A stretch of 64,000 nt of DNA from Methylobacterium oryzae (GCF_021398735.1 NZ_CP090349.1:936501-1000500); one strand, 5' to 3'. Positions 27,001-35,615 are shown, numbered from the stretch's first letter. The notes: generated from the sequence alone by a model not told the origin. A program made the numbers and translations.

Positions 27001-27530
27001 GGGGCGGCGCGCAGGCGCGCGGATCCGCCCGGGCCGCCGCCACGATCGTGGGGGGCGTGCTGCGGGCCGGGCCGTTCGACCTCGATCTCGGGCCGGCCCG
27101 CTGGGTCGGCACCGTCGGCTACGACCTGCGCGCCGGGCGCCTCGACGCCCGCGGCACGCTCGCGGGCGGCCCGGTGCCCCGCGGCTGGAATGCCGGGCCG
27201 CCCGCGGTCCAGTTCGGCCTGACCGGGCCGCTCGGCGCGCCCGAGCGGGTGCTCGACGTCGGCACCCTGTCGAACGGCCTCGCGGCCTTCGTGCTGCAGC
27301 GCGAGCTGGAGACGATCGAGCTGACCGAGGCCGACCAGGTGGAGCGGCAGCGCCGCCGCGCCCGGATCGAGATGGATCGGGCCCGCGCGGCGGCCCTCAA
27401 GGCCGCGGCCGAGAAGGCCGCTGCGGACAGGACTGCCGCCGACAAGGCCGCCGAGGAGGCGGCGAGGCGGCCGCGCAACCCGGAGGAGGGTGCTGCCCAG
27501 CCACCGGCGCCGGCCGAGGCCCGGCCGTGA
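24090..27530 (+). CDS. AsmA-family inner-membrane protein (1146 aa)
   Basis: A very long AsmA-like protein: one N-terminal TM helix (about residues 5-22, LLTALACAVILVLVAALAV), then PPFVDWQAHRGLVERALARSLG and a repetitive beta-rich body. The body has GxxRLD-type strands and a C-terminal AsmA_2-like region (about 860-1060, GLTLRDLTGKLAGGRLAG). The last 80 residues are a Lys/Ala-rich coiled coil. AsmA/TamB-like proteins span the periplasm and are implicated in lipid transport to the outer membrane. The start is TTG at 24090 after GGAACGGGA; no closer ATG exists without cutting the helix. Divergent from uvrD. Confidence 0.85.
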   Translation: MRDLLTALACAVILVLVAALAVPPFVDWQAHRGLVERALARSLGVPVRTDGRIEVRLLPSPRLRVDRLHLGADPDRPSLDARFVKAEIALAPLLKGEFRFTETRIGRAEIKLPVAGPDTLKLPPDFGGALRDRDLAIENLHIQQFLVTTQVPATGRTDQLYVQDLRLQAPALVGPWRIEGTSGGVPFRAVSGTPGPDGRLAAKISGGGDATPRFEADARFGLVPAESGGAQVEAEGSARLVVGPPTQAAGAYLPFSLAGTFKARGTQVRFEAVDLAIDPGGRALRLGGTGRLDLRQWRAGLTLDARRLDLDAFLASAEGQNLIARGLPRSTGSLPAMLDLDLTVGSAVLGGEEWSNLALTGTLERAGGLLLRRFAVTGPAESTVTASGQVETAPLRFSGPVALAAPDSEALGRYLRRLGAEGPLVALLDGRKIEAAADLSAAGTGLSLRNMRLGLGPARITGNARYTAAEGAERGRFEAQIRATGLDIAGLPPLGTTLGTLRDTDLALTLEAKDVRFGTAGSGTGTIAARIQSDGAGLAVDSLDVTDLAGASARLSGQIGADGTGRVSGRLKAPAAAPLLGLLERVWVGEIRLLPAFLRDAPLDLAVTLDREGGAAAALRTQARGSAGGGTLDLTLASRGTRIEGGTATLTAPRAGPWFGRADLAGLQQPAELRLTAERPDGQSLALTASGTVAGLRLATGRPILVGPDFVPTGGTLRGETADLAPFLTLAGAATLAPGAWPADLTVTLSRQQGEAAAALAGTVAGAGVNGTLLRSAGGALHGRLALDRLSIPQLAAALVIPPGANGAFGPPTAHPALSLDARVASLDLGRGLVATDATAALGLADAGLTLRDLTGKLAGGRLAGSVTIARLGAGASVSGSGSLDGAALPTLAGGPFGGRLSADLRFAATAETLPGLADSLSGSGALTLTDLSLPAADPAALGRALARAAEMDDPLREGRLQALVTEELARGGAQARGSARAAATIVGGVLRAGPFDLDLGPARWVGTVGYDLRAGRLDARGTLAGGPVPRGWNAGPPAVQFGLTGPLGAPERVLDVGTLSNGLAAFVLQRELETIELTEADQVERQRRRARIEMDRARAAALKAAAEKAAADRTAADKAAEEAARRPRNPEEGAAQPPAPAEARP

Positions 27531-27626
27531 GGCCGGCCGCGTCCTGAGGGCGGGGGTGGGGCTGGCCAGCGTGACGGCCTCAGGCGCAGCACCCCTTGGA
27601 GCGCCGCGCCCGCACGGGCGGCGGCT

Positions 27627-29762
27627 CTACGCCTTCCCCACCGCCATGAGCGCGAAGGCGTAGATCAGCGCCACCTCCTCCAGCCGGTCGAACCGGCCGG
27701 CGGCGCCGCCGTGGCCGGCCTCCATGTTGATCCGCAGGAGCACCGGCCCGCCGCCCGTCATGGTGGCGCGCAGCCGCGCGACCCACTTGGCCGGCTCCCA
27801 GTAGGTCACCCGCGGGTCGGTCAGCCCGCCGAGCGCCAGGATCGCCGGGTAGTCCTTGGCGGCGACGTTGTCGTAGGGCGAGTAGGACAGGATCGTCCGG
27901 AAGGCGGCCTCGCTCTCGCCCGGGTTGCCCCATTCGGGCCATTCCGGCGGCGTCAGCGGCAGCTCCGCGTCGAGCATGGTGTTGAGCACGTCGACGAAGG
28001 GCACGTCGGCGACGATGCCGGCGAACAGCTCGGGCGCGAGGTTGGCCACAGCCCCCATCAGCATCCCGCCCGCCGACCCGCCATGGGCGACGATGCGTTT
28101 CTCGGCGGTGTAGCGCGCCGCGATCAGGGCGCGGGCGCAGGCGATGAAGTCCGTGAAGGTGTTGGGCTTCTTCTCGCGCTTGCCGTCGAGGTACCAGCGC
28201 CAGCCCTTCTCGGTGCCGCCGCGGATATGCGCGATGGCGTAGACGAAGCCGCGGTCGACGAGGCTCAGCAGGTTCGTGCGGAACGCCGCCGGCATCAGCG
28301 TGCCGTAGGAGCCGTAGCCGTAGAGCAGCAGCGGCGCGCTGCCGTCGAGGGCGAGGTCCCGCCGGTGCAGCAGCGAGATCGGCACCTGCTCGCCGTCGGG
28401 CGCGGTGGCGAAGAGCCGCCGGGTCACGTAGGCGGCCGGGTCGTGCCCGCTCGGCACCGCCTGCCGCTTGCGCAGGAGCCGGGTGCGGGCCGCGCAGTCG
28501 TAGTCCCAGGTCTCCGACGGGGTCGTCATCGACGAGTAGACGAAGCGGATCGTGGCCGTGTCGAAGGCGAGCCCGGCCCGCAGGCCGAGGGAGTAGGCCT
28601 CCTCGGCGAAGGCGACGCTGTGCTCGGTGCCGTCAGCGAGGTCTCTCACGACGATCCGCGGCTTGGCGTTCTCGATCTCCAGCCGGACCAGGTGGCCGGC
28701 CAGCAGGTGCAGGTGGCGGATCATCACCCCGGGCCGGTGCGGCACGAGGTCGGTCCAGTTGGCGCGGCCCGGATCGTCGAGCGGCGCGGTGACGATCTTG
28801 AAGTCCTCGGCGCCGTCCGCGTTGGTGCGGATGAACAGGCGGTCGCCGCGGTGCTCGACGCCGTAGATCAGCAGCGGCGTGCGCGGCTCGACGAGGCGCA
28901 GGGGGGCGTCTTCCGCGTGCCGGTCGAGCAGCCGGACCTCGGAGGTCTCGTGGTCGCTCACCGTCACGTCGAGGAAGGCGCCGGACTGCGTCTTGCCGAT
29001 GTGGACGAAGTAGCCGGCATCGGCCTCCGTGTAGACGGTCTCGTCCTCGCTCTGCCCCGTGCCGACGCGGTGGCGCATCACCTTGGCGGGGCGGTGGTTG
29101 GCGTCCACCGCCACGTACCAGAAGCTCGCGCCGTCCGCGGCCCAGACCGCCTCGCCGGAGGTCGCCTCGACCCGGTCGTCGAGATCGAGGCCGGTGGCGA
29201 CGTCGCGCACCCGGATCGTGTAGAGTTCCGAGCCCTTGGTGTCGGCGCTCCAGGCGAGCCGGGCGTGGTCGTCGGAATGCACCGCGGCGGCGATCTCGAA
29301 GAACGGCAGGCCCTCACCCTCGCGGTCGCCGTCGATGAGGATCGTCTCGTCCGGGTCCAAGCCCGACTCGGGCACGTCGGGTGATGTGGCCGGCCGCCGG
29401 CAGATCAGCGGGTGCTGCCCGCCCTCGCGGTGGCGGGTGTAGTAGGCGAAGGGCCCGTCCGGCTCGGGGACGCCGCTCTCGTCCTCCTGGATCCGCCCGC
29501 GCATCTCGGCGACGAGCTGCCGCCGGAGCTCCGCGCTCCCGGCGAGCGCCGCCTCGGCGAAGGCGTTCTCGGCGTTCAGGTAGGCGGCGATGTCCTCCGG
29601 CAGCGCGGCCGGGTCCTTCAGGACCGTCTGCCAGTTCTCGGCCTTCAGCCACGCGTAGTCGTCGGTGATCTCCTGCCCGTGGACGCTGAAGCGTCGCGGC
29701 CGGGCCTCGGCCACCGGCGCGCCGGTCCTGTGAGCGAGCAAGCCGTGGCCGATCTCCGTCAT
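27627..29762 (-). CDS. ptrB: Oligopeptidase B / prolyl-oligopeptidase family S9A
   Basis: A 711-aa two-domain serine peptidase. The N-terminal part is a seven-bladed propeller (about 80-420), and the C-terminal alpha/beta hydrolase carries GGSAGGMLMG with Ser563, an acid in GGLTDPRV, and His in EAGHGGAAGR. YGYGSYG and AHIRGGTEKGWRWYLDGK are characteristic of oligopeptidase B, which cuts short peptides after basic residues. ATG at 29760-29762 with GGGAGAG upstream; the 176-codon extension of the open frame is rejected. Divergent from porin 1. Confidence 0.93.
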   Translation of the reverse strand: MTEIGHGLLAHRTGAPVAEARPRRFSVHGQEITDDYAWLKAENWQTVLKDPAALPEDIAAYLNAENAFAEAALAGSAELRRQLVAEMRGRIQEDESGVPEPDGPFAYYTRHREGGQHPLICRRPATSPDVPESGLDPDETILIDGDREGEGLPFFEIAAAVHSDDHARLAWSADTKGSELYTIRVRDVATGLDLDDRVEATSGEAVWAADGASFWYVAVDANHRPAKVMRHRVGTGQSEDETVYTEADAGYFVHIGKTQSGAFLDVTVSDHETSEVRLLDRHAEDAPLRLVEPRTPLLIYGVEHRGDRLFIRTNADGAEDFKIVTAPLDDPGRANWTDLVPHRPGVMIRHLHLLAGHLVRLEIENAKPRIVVRDLADGTEHSVAFAEEAYSLGLRAGLAFDTATIRFVYSSMTTPSETWDYDCAARTRLLRKRQAVPSGHDPAAYVTRRLFATAPDGEQVPISLLHRRDLALDGSAPLLLYGYGSYGTLMPAAFRTNLLSLVDRGFVYAIAHIRGGTEKGWRWYLDGKREKKPNTFTDFIACARALIAARYTAEKRIVAHGGSAGGMLMGAVANLAPELFAGIVADVPFVDVLNTMLDAELPLTPPEWPEWGNPGESEAAFRTILSYSPYDNVAAKDYPAILALGGLTDPRVTYWEPAKWVARLRATMTGGGPVLLRINMEAGHGGAAGRFDRLEEVALIYAFALMAVGKA

Positions 29763-30226
29763 CGTCTCTCCCGTCGGGTCCCGTCGCGCGCGGGTGTCGC
29801 GTCCGGGTGAGGGGATGTGTCCCGCCGGGCGCGCGGATGCAAGGCGTCCGGGGGCGCGGCCGGGGCGGGCGGCGCGTATCGCCGGCCGGGACGGCGCGGC
29901 CACGGGACCGGGGCCGATCCGTTGCTTTCCGGCATCGGTGGCGCGGGAAACGGTCCGGCCGACGACGCGATCCGCCGGCGCGGTTCCGCGCCGGAGCGGC
30001 GTCTGGAGCCGCGCCGGGGCGGCCCGATCGTGCGGTCTCGGCGAAGGTCCCGAACCCGCCAGGGACTTGGCGCAGCGGCCGATTTCGGCCTCAACGCGGC
30101 ACCGGAACGCCGCGGGTGCGCCACAGATCCTGACAAGTCGAGCCGAGCACAGGCCCGAGAAAATCGCTCTGGGATTATCCGGCTCCGCGATCCGTCCGAC
30201 ATGAAGGGGGACTTGCGGATGGTGGA
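29763..30226. other. Intergenic region between ptrB and porin 1
   Basis: 464 bases with no supportable gene. The last 100 bases are less GC-rich and should contain the porin promoter. I see no consensus hexamer pair that I would call. Confidence 0.4.
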
Positions 30227-31924
30227 ATGGCCGATTCGATGCATGTTGTGTGTGCGGAGTACCGGAAACATCGTGCGAAGCGGGGGACAACGGGCGTACT
30301 GGCGGGTGTTGCGGGGTTGCTGAGTCTGCCGGCGGAGGCGGCGGAACTTCCCGATCGGCGAAAATCGCAGCTCATCGAGCACGTGCGGATCTGCTCGGCC
30401 TACGGCCAGGCCTTCTTCTTCATCCCCGGCACCGATACCTGCCTGCGCCTCTCCGGCCGCGCGCGCTACGAGTACGCCTACCAACCTTCCTACAGCCGTT
30501 CGGGGAGTGCGACCGCCACCCCGGGGGATTACAGCGGCTACCAGGGCCGCCTCCGGATCAACCTCGACGCCCGGTCCCAGACGTCCTACGGCACCCTGCG
30601 CGCCTTCCTCCGCCTCGACGCCGGGAGCCGGACCGGTTTCGCCACCATGCATGCCGGCGCGCTGAACCGGATCGGCGGCGCCTTCCCGGCCCTGGGCGTC
30701 GACCAGTTCGGGCGGGCCCAGCAGCAGTTCAACGTCGACAAGGCCTTCATCCAGTTCGCCGGCATCACCGCCGGCCGCGCCTCCTCGTTCTTCGATTTCT
30801 ACGCTCACGACTTCGAGTTCATCGTCGCCTCCATCGGCTCGGACAATCCCTCGACCAACCTCGCCGCCTACACGGCGACGCTAGGCAAGGGCCTGTCCGC
30901 CTCGCTGTCGATGGAGGACCCGGTATTCCGCCGCACGCCGGTCTACGCGTCCCAGAACGCCGCGGCCTCGGCGTTCCCGAATCCCGGCGCGATCCTCTCG
31001 CCCGGGAACCCCGTCGCCCCGGTCTTCGTCGGCTACGACGCCGCCGGCCGCCCGACCGGGGTGGGCTTCGTGGACACGGTCCAGCGCAGCCGCATGCCCG
31101 ACATCGTCGGCGTCCTGCGCTCCGACCAGTCCTGGGGCTCCGCGCAGCTCTCGGGGGCCGTGCACGAGGTCAACCACGGCCTGCTCAGCAGCGTCTCGTT
31201 CGCCGGCACCAACCTGGGGGCGCCCGTCTCGGTGGGCAACAACCGCACCCCGGGCGGCGCGGCCTCCGCCCTCGGCTGGGCCGTGCAGGGGGGCGTGAAG
31301 ATCAACCTGCCAGCGATAGCGACCGGCGACACGCTCTACCTGCAGGGCGCCTACGGGGAGGGCACCGCCCTGTATACCGGCCTGCCGGCCTATAACGGCC
31401 CCTGGGCGCAATCGGCCACCGCGGTGCAGGGGGCGGCCTTCTCCCAGTTCTTCAGCGACGGCGTGATCAACCCCTTCACGCAGCGCCTGGAGCTGTCGAC
31501 GAGCTACTCGTTCACGGCGGCGATGCTGCACTACTGGACGCCCGCGGTCCGCTCCGCCTTCTTCGGCTCCTACGGCGCCCTGAGCTTCGCCCGCGGCGCC
31601 CGCGCGGCGCAGGGCGCCTATTTCGGCGTGACCGGGACCGGGCCGGGCACCCCCGGCACGCGGTTCTTCGACCTGAGCCAGGTCCTGCGGGACAGCTACC
31701 GCTTCGTGGTCGGCGGCAACCTGATCTGGTCGCCGGTGAAGGAGTTCGATATCGGCGTCGAGGCGATCTACACGCGCTACGGGCCGCAGAGCGGCCGCAT
31801 CCTCGACCTGGGCCGGTATCCCAACCAGAACGCGGCCTACGTCAACAACCTCGCCAACCCGGTCTCGACCGCCCGCCACGTCGACGTCATCCAGGTGCGC
31901 GCGCGCGTGCAGCGGGACTTCTGA
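30227..31924 (+). CDS. Porin (alphaproteobacterial Porin_2 type), copy 1
   Basis: A 565-aa outer-membrane beta-barrel porin. Signal peptide about residues 1-39 (GVLAGVAGLLSLPAEA before AELPD), then the family start VRICSAYGQAFFFIPGTDTCLRLSGRARYE. Conserved blocks: YQGRLRINLDARSQT, YGTLRAFLRLDAGSRTG, and VDKAFIQFAGITAGRASSFFD. The C-terminus RARVQRDF ends in Phe, the BAM recognition residue. It is a clear paralogue of the porin at 43706 (same block order, most identity in the first third). The ATG at 30227 is used; the ATG at 30239 would give a shorter signal peptide. Confidence 0.92.
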   Translation: MADSMHVVCAEYRKHRAKRGTTGVLAGVAGLLSLPAEAAELPDRRKSQLIEHVRICSAYGQAFFFIPGTDTCLRLSGRARYEYAYQPSYSRSGSATATPGDYSGYQGRLRINLDARSQTSYGTLRAFLRLDAGSRTGFATMHAGALNRIGGAFPALGVDQFGRAQQQFNVDKAFIQFAGITAGRASSFFDFYAHDFEFIVASIGSDNPSTNLAAYTATLGKGLSASLSMEDPVFRRTPVYASQNAAASAFPNPGAILSPGNPVAPVFVGYDAAGRPTGVGFVDTVQRSRMPDIVGVLRSDQSWGSAQLSGAVHEVNHGLLSSVSFAGTNLGAPVSVGNNRTPGGAASALGWAVQGGVKINLPAIATGDTLYLQGAYGEGTALYTGLPAYNGPWAQSATAVQGAAFSQFFSDGVINPFTQRLELSTSYSFTAAMLHYWTPAVRSAFFGSYGALSFARGARAAQGAYFGVTGTGPGTPGTRFFDLSQVLRDSYRFVVGGNLIWSPVKEFDIGVEAIYTRYGPQSGRILDLGRYPNQNAAYVNNLANPVSTARHVDVIQVRARVQRDF

Positions 31925-31969
31925 GGGCGGCTGCGGATCCGGGGTGATCCAAGAGGGCTGGCGGCGATG

Positions 31970-31989
31970 CCGGCTCGGCCGGGAGCCGG
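31970..31989 (+). terminator. Hairpin after porin 1
   Basis: CCGGCTC-ggccgg-GAGCCGG, a perfect 7-bp stem 46 nt after the porin stop, with a second stem-loop (CCGTGG-cttcga-CCACGG) about 30 nt further on. Neither is followed by a T-run, so terminator function is tentative. Confidence 0.35.
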
Positions 31990-32061
31990 TTCCGGCCTGG
32001 GGCGTTGAACCGCGGGCCGTGGCTTCGACCACGGTCGCCGGTTCGATCCCGAGGTGCCGAC

Positions 32062-32289
32062 ATGGACGCGACCCCCGATCCGCAGCCGGATCCGCAGGAC
32101 GATCACCCCGCCGCGGACCTGGAGCGGGTGAACGACATCCTCGCCGCCTGGGCGGCGCGCTCCGCCACCGAGAGCGCCGCGCTGATCGACCGGTTCGAGG
32201 CGATGGGCTACGAAGTCCGCGGCAAGTCGGAGGGTGAGATCGCCGACATCCTGCACCGGCCGCCGACGCGCGCGGCCGTCGCTAGATAG
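32062..32289 (+). CDS. Small hypothetical acidic protein (75 aa)
   Basis: ATG at 32062 gives a 75-aa protein: a Pro/Asp-rich N-terminus (DATPDPQPDPQDDHP), then an amphipathic helical part (DLERVNDILAAWAARSATESAALIDRFEAMGYEV). No signal peptide or membrane segment. I do not recognise the family. Codon usage is like its neighbours and third-position GC is high, which supports it being real. It precedes the DUF6456 gene by 93 nt. Confidence 0.6.
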   Translation: MDATPDPQPDPQDDHPAADLERVNDILAAWAARSATESAALIDRFEAMGYEVRGKSEGEIADILHRPPTRAAVAR

Positions 32290-32382
32290 CTGTGGGTTGT
32301 AGGTAAAAAAGCCTTGACCTTCTGATTTTTCCTGAGAAACTGGAGGCTTCGCACGTCCGTCGTCGCACACACGGAACAAAAC

Positions 32383-33231
32383 ATGAACATGCGAGTGAAG
32401 AGCGGCCGTTCCGCCTCCGCGGGGACGCGTCGCCGCGGCGCCGCTCCGGGGGATCTCCCGTCGGAGGCGGGGCGCCTGCTGGCGCGGCTCGGGGAGCCCG
32501 GCGCCTACGCGCGGCCCGACCCCCTGGTCGAGGACGCGCTGGTCGCCCGGCGCGGCGGCGACGGGATCTCGGTGGGGAGCGGCCGCTTCGCGGCCGCCTC
32601 CGGGCGCGCCCTGGCGGCGGCCGATCTGGCGACGTGGAACGCGGCCGGCACGCGCCTGACGATCAGCGAGGCCGGGCGGGCGCGCCTGCGCCGGGAGGCC
32701 CGGCCGGGCGACTTGGCCTTCGCGGACCAGCACCGCGACCTCGCCGTCGTGGAGGGCGGCGCCGGGCCGACCCTGCGCAACGCTGCCGAGAACCCCCTGG
32801 CCTGGATGGTGCGGCGGCGCGACCGGGACGGCGCGCCGCTCATCGACGCGGCCGCCTTCGAGGCCGGGGAGCGGCTGCGGCGGGACATGACCACCGCCGC
32901 CCTGCTGCCGCGGATGGGCGCGGATCTCGGGGCGCCCCGGATCGACGGCGGCGGCCCGCGCGACCCGGCCTCCGCGGCCGACCACGTGATCGCGGCCCGG
33001 CAGCGGGTGCGCGGCGCCCTCGACGCGGTCGGGAGCGACCTCTCGGGCCTGCTGATCGACCTCTGCGGATTCCTGAAGGGCCTGGAGCGGATCGAGGCCG
33101 AGCGCCGCTGGCCGGCCCGCTCCGCCAAGGTCGTGGCCCGCATCGCCCTGGGGCGGCTGGCCGAGCATTACGGGCTGGAGCGGGAGGCGACCGGTCCGGA
33201 CCGAGCCCGCCTGCGCCTCTGGCGCGGGTGA
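32383..33231 (+). CDS. DUF6456 domain-containing protein
   Basis: A 282-aa cytosolic protein. A basic disordered N-terminus is followed by a helical region and, from about residue 138, the DUF6456 core: ENPLAWMVRRRDRDG, FEAGERLRRDMTTAALLPRM, then VIAARQRVRGALDAVGSDLSGLLIDLCGFLKGLERIE. This conserved alphaproteobacterial core is probably a DNA-binding/regulatory domain, but its function is not established. It converges on sufE. Confidence 0.82.
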   Translation: MNMRVKSGRSASAGTRRRGAAPGDLPSEAGRLLARLGEPGAYARPDPLVEDALVARRGGDGISVGSGRFAAASGRALAAADLATWNAAGTRLTISEAGRARLRREARPGDLAFADQHRDLAVVEGGAGPTLRNAAENPLAWMVRRRDRDGAPLIDAAAFEAGERLRRDMTTAALLPRMGADLGAPRIDGGGPRDPASAADHVIAARQRVRGALDAVGSDLSGLLIDLCGFLKGLERIEAERRWPARSAKVVARIALGRLAEHYGLEREATGPDRARLRLWRG

Positions 33232-33237
33232 GGCCGC

Positions 33238-33666
33238 TCAGGCCTCGGCGGCGAGCCGGACCGCGTCGCGGTGGATGCGCTCCGCCATCGCCCGGACGCC
33301 GTTGGAGCGCTTCGACGTGACGTGGGCGCCGAAGCGGAGCTGCCGGAACAGGTCGAGGCCGTCGGTCTCGGCGGCCTCCTGGGGCGTCTTGCCGGTGTAG
33401 AGCGCGATCATCAGCGCCACGAAGCCGCGGACGATGAACGAGTCGCTGAAGCCGTGCAGGACGAGGCGCGGCGTGCCGTCCGCCGGCTCCGCCCGCGTGT
33501 CGATCCAGACCTGGCTCTCGCAGCCGTGGACGCGGTTCGCCTCGGTCCGCTCCGATTCGGGCATCGGCGGCAGGGCGCGGCCGAGCTCGATCAGGTATTC
33601 GAGCCGCATGTCGTCGTCTTCGACGATCTCGAAATTCTCGATGATGGTGTCGATGGGAGGGAGCAT
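33238..33666 (-). CDS. sufE: SufE-family cysteine desulfurase activator
   Basis: A 142-aa SufE protein. The sulfur-accepting Cys49 lies in RVHGCESQVW; FSDSFIVRGFVALMIALYTGKTP and the C-terminal LTSKRSNGVRAM-like segment (VTSKRSNGVRAMAERI) are typical. SufE takes persulfide sulfur from SufS for Fe-S cluster assembly. Stop is 6 nt from the convergent DUF6456 stop. The suf operon itself is not in the window. Confidence 0.94.
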   Translation of the reverse strand: MLPPIDTIIENFEIVEDDDMRLEYLIELGRALPPMPESERTEANRVHGCESQVWIDTRAEPADGTPRLVLHGFSDSFIVRGFVALMIALYTGKTPQEAAETDGLDLFRQLRFGAHVTSKRSNGVRAMAERIHRDAVRLAAEA

Positions 33667-33746
33667 GCTCGGCCGGGTCCGGAAAGGTCTGGGCCGCTAT
33701 AGGCCGGCCGCGCCGTTGTGGCGACGGGGTCCGGCGCCGCGGGCGC

Positions 33747-34838
33747 TCATTGCGGGCCTGGGCGCGCCGCCGGCAGGGTCAGCCACAGGGGGTCGCCCGG
33801 GCTGGCATCGCCCGCGACGCTGATCTCCGCCTGGGCCGCGTAGGCGGCGATGAGGCGGGGGCCGAGCTTCGGGACGTTCGGTCGGCCCGACTCGGCCGTG
33901 TCGCTCACCTTCGAGACGATCGAGAGGCGCAGCGGCGCGGCGGCCTCGATGTCGATGGCGATGGCGCAGGCGACGTGCTCGGCGGTGGCGTCCAGGCACT
34001 CGGCCACGATCTCCGCGACGATCATGCCCAGGGCGTTGGCGGTGCGCGGCTCCACGAGACCGTTCCCCGAGCCGCCGACCTGGACGCCGATCCGCCCGGC
34101 CCGCCGGAGCTGCCCGAGCCCGGAGGCGAGGCGGTGCAGGTAGTCCTTGAGGTCGATCGACGCGATGTGCGGCGCCTCGTGCAGGTGCTGCTGCACCAGC
34201 GCGATCGCCCGGACCCGCTGGCCCAGCGCCTCGAAGCTGCCGCGGCAGGGGTCGGGGGCCGCCCGCCCGTAGAGGCCGATCAGGCTAACCATCACCTGGA
34301 GGTTGTTGCGGACCCGGTGGTAGACCTCGGCCAGCAGCGCCTCCTTCTCGGCCAGCGCGTGCTCGATGTGCTCCTCCGCGTGCTTGCGGTCGGTGATGTC
34401 GAAGCAGGAGCCGAGATAGCCCTGGAACCGGCCGTCCTCCACGAGGGGGCGGGCGGTGTCGAGCAGCCAGCGGTACTCGCCGTCGTGTCGCCGGAGGCGG
34501 AACTCGACGGTGAAGGGCGCCCGCGCCTCGAACGCCTCGGCGACGATCCGGGCGTGCCGCTCGAAATCCTCGGGATGCAGCCCGCGGCGCCAGCCCAGGC
34601 CGAGCTCCGCCTCCAGGGGGCGCCCGGTGAATTCCAGCCAGCACTCGTTGTGGTGGATCGCCTGACCGGCCTCGTCCGAGCGCCACATCATCAGCGGCAC
34701 CACGTCGGCGAATCGCCTGAAGCTGTCGCTGAGGGCGGCGGCTTCCGCGGTGCCCTGCGCCGGGCCCCGACCAGGATCCCCCGCGGGGCCGTTGCCCAGC
34801 GGGTCTTCCGCGCCGGACCCTGGTGGCTCACCGACCAT
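33747..34838 (-). CDS. PAS-HisKA_2 sensor kinase with degenerate ATPase domain
   Basis: A 363-aa soluble protein. Disordered N-terminus (1-35), PAS/PAC about 38-155 (VVPLMMWRSDEAGQ and YLGSCFDITDRKHAEEHIE), then a HisKA_2-type dimerisation helix with EVYHRVRNNLQVM and phospho-acceptor His174. The C-terminal region is ATPase-like in length, but the N-box reads VAEIVAECLDATAE without the Mg-binding Asn, and no DxGxG loop follows. ATP hydrolysis is therefore unlikely. It may act as a phosphotransfer or adaptor protein, or be an inactive homologue. No cognate regulator adjacent. Confidence 0.8.
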   Translation of the reverse strand: MVGEPPGSGAEDPLGNGPAGDPGRGPAQGTAEAAALSDSFRRFADVVPLMMWRSDEAGQAIHHNECWLEFTGRPLEAELGLGWRRGLHPEDFERHARIVAEAFEARAPFTVEFRLRRHDGEYRWLLDTARPLVEDGRFQGYLGSCFDITDRKHAEEHIEHALAEKEALLAEVYHRVRNNLQVMVSLIGLYGRAAPDPCRGSFEALGQRVRAIALVQQHLHEAPHIASIDLKDYLHRLASGLGQLRRAGRIGVQVGGSGNGLVEPRTANALGMIVAEIVAECLDATAEHVACAIAIDIEAAAPLRLSIVSKVSDTAESGRPNVPKLGPRLIAAYAAQAEISVAGDASPGDPLWLTLPAARPGPQ

Positions 34839-35197
34839 TCTGTACCCGATTCACTCTGACGAACTGCGTGAAAGGCGACGCCTGCGTGCGGATGGCGCCG
34901 GTCAACGTGTCGACCGGACGGCCGTTCCGGTCCTGAACCGCGTTCAGATCTGCCATTCACCGGGACATTAGCGGCAATACCTTTCGAGCCCGTTCAGCAT
35001 CCCGCCGACATGCGGGGCCGCACCGGGCGCGCGGACGCGGCGGAGAGCCGGTCGGACGACCCCGGCCGAGGTCCGGCCCGCGCGCACCCCGTGACCCACG
35101 CGCACAACCTGTAGCTGGCTTCTGGATAACCACAGATAGTTCGTGACGCCCCGATCCGGTTGTGTCTCTTGGCAGATGATACAACCTTGAGGGTGCC
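34839..35197. other. Intergenic region between the PAS protein and the DUF3761 gene
   Basis: 359 bases without a supportable gene. Near its right end GGTTGT (35158-35163) and ACAACC (35181-35186) form 6-bp arms separated by 17 nt, a weak operator candidate before the DUF3761 start. Confidence 0.35.
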
Positions 35198-35500
35198 GTG
35201 CTGCCTGTCCCGACCGCGACGAACGCCGCCCGCTGGCCGGTGCTCGCCGGCCTCGTCCTCCTCGGCCTGTCGGGCGGCGCCGTCGCCCGGCCGTTCTCGG
35301 AGCCCGACGACCGGAACCTCGACCGCCACGGCCACTACCGCAGCCGGGACGGGTCCGACGTCCACCGGCCGGCCAAGAGCCTCGACGGCAGGAAGCCCGC
35401 GGGCGCCACGGCCAAGTGCCGGGACGGCACGTGGAGCTTCAGCCACACCCGTCGAGGCACCTGCTCGGGTCACGGCGGCGTGGCGCACTGGGCGGGCTGA
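35198..35500 (+). CDS. DUF3761 secreted protein
   Basis: A 100-aa exported protein: signal peptide about 1-30 (WPVLAGLVLLGLSGGAVA), then the DUF3761 pattern HGHYRSRDGSDVHRP, GATAKCRDGTWSFSHTRRGTCSGHGGVAHW, with two cysteines likely forming a disulfide. GTG start at 35198. Function of the family is unknown; members are small periplasmic or surface proteins. It ends about 50 nt before the GTA promoter. Confidence 0.85.
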   Translation: MLPVPTATNAARWPVLAGLVLLGLSGGAVARPFSEPDDRNLDRHGHYRSRDGSDVHRPAKSLDGRKPAGATAKCRDGTWSFSHTRRGTCSGHGGVAHWAG

Positions 35501-35551
35501 GACCGAACGATGCCTTAAGTCCTAGATCAGTCGAGAAATAGGAATTAACGC

Positions 35552-35580
35552 TTGACACCGGCGCGCTGCCGGGGTATCAA
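35552..35580 (+). promoter_or_regulatory. Near-consensus promoter of the gene transfer agent cluster
   Basis: TTGACA (35552-35557), a 17-nt spacer, then TATCAA (35575-35580). The -35 is perfect and the -10 has four of six consensus bases. Predicted transcription start about 35587, some 30 nt before the first GTA start codon. It is the best promoter-like sequence I see in the window. Confidence 0.7.
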
Positions 35581-35615
35581 CCAGGCACGGTCGAGACGTG
35601 TGCGGAGAGACCCCG

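Noticed and set aside
24116..27547. A 1143-codon open frame overlapping the AsmA gene on the same strand
   Set aside because: Extreme Arg/Pro/Ala composition and no hydrophobic helix. The AsmA frame has a membrane anchor and normal composition.
31990..32061. tRNA-like fragment with GGTTCGATCCC and a CCGTGG/CCACGG stem
   Set aside because: The presumed T-arm pairs only three of five positions, and no acceptor or D-arm can be formed. At most a decayed remnant, more likely chance.
35598..35615. GTG at 35598 as the start of GTA gp1
   Set aside because: It leaves almost no leader after the predicted transcription start near 35587. The ATG at 35616 has a GGAGAG site at good spacing.
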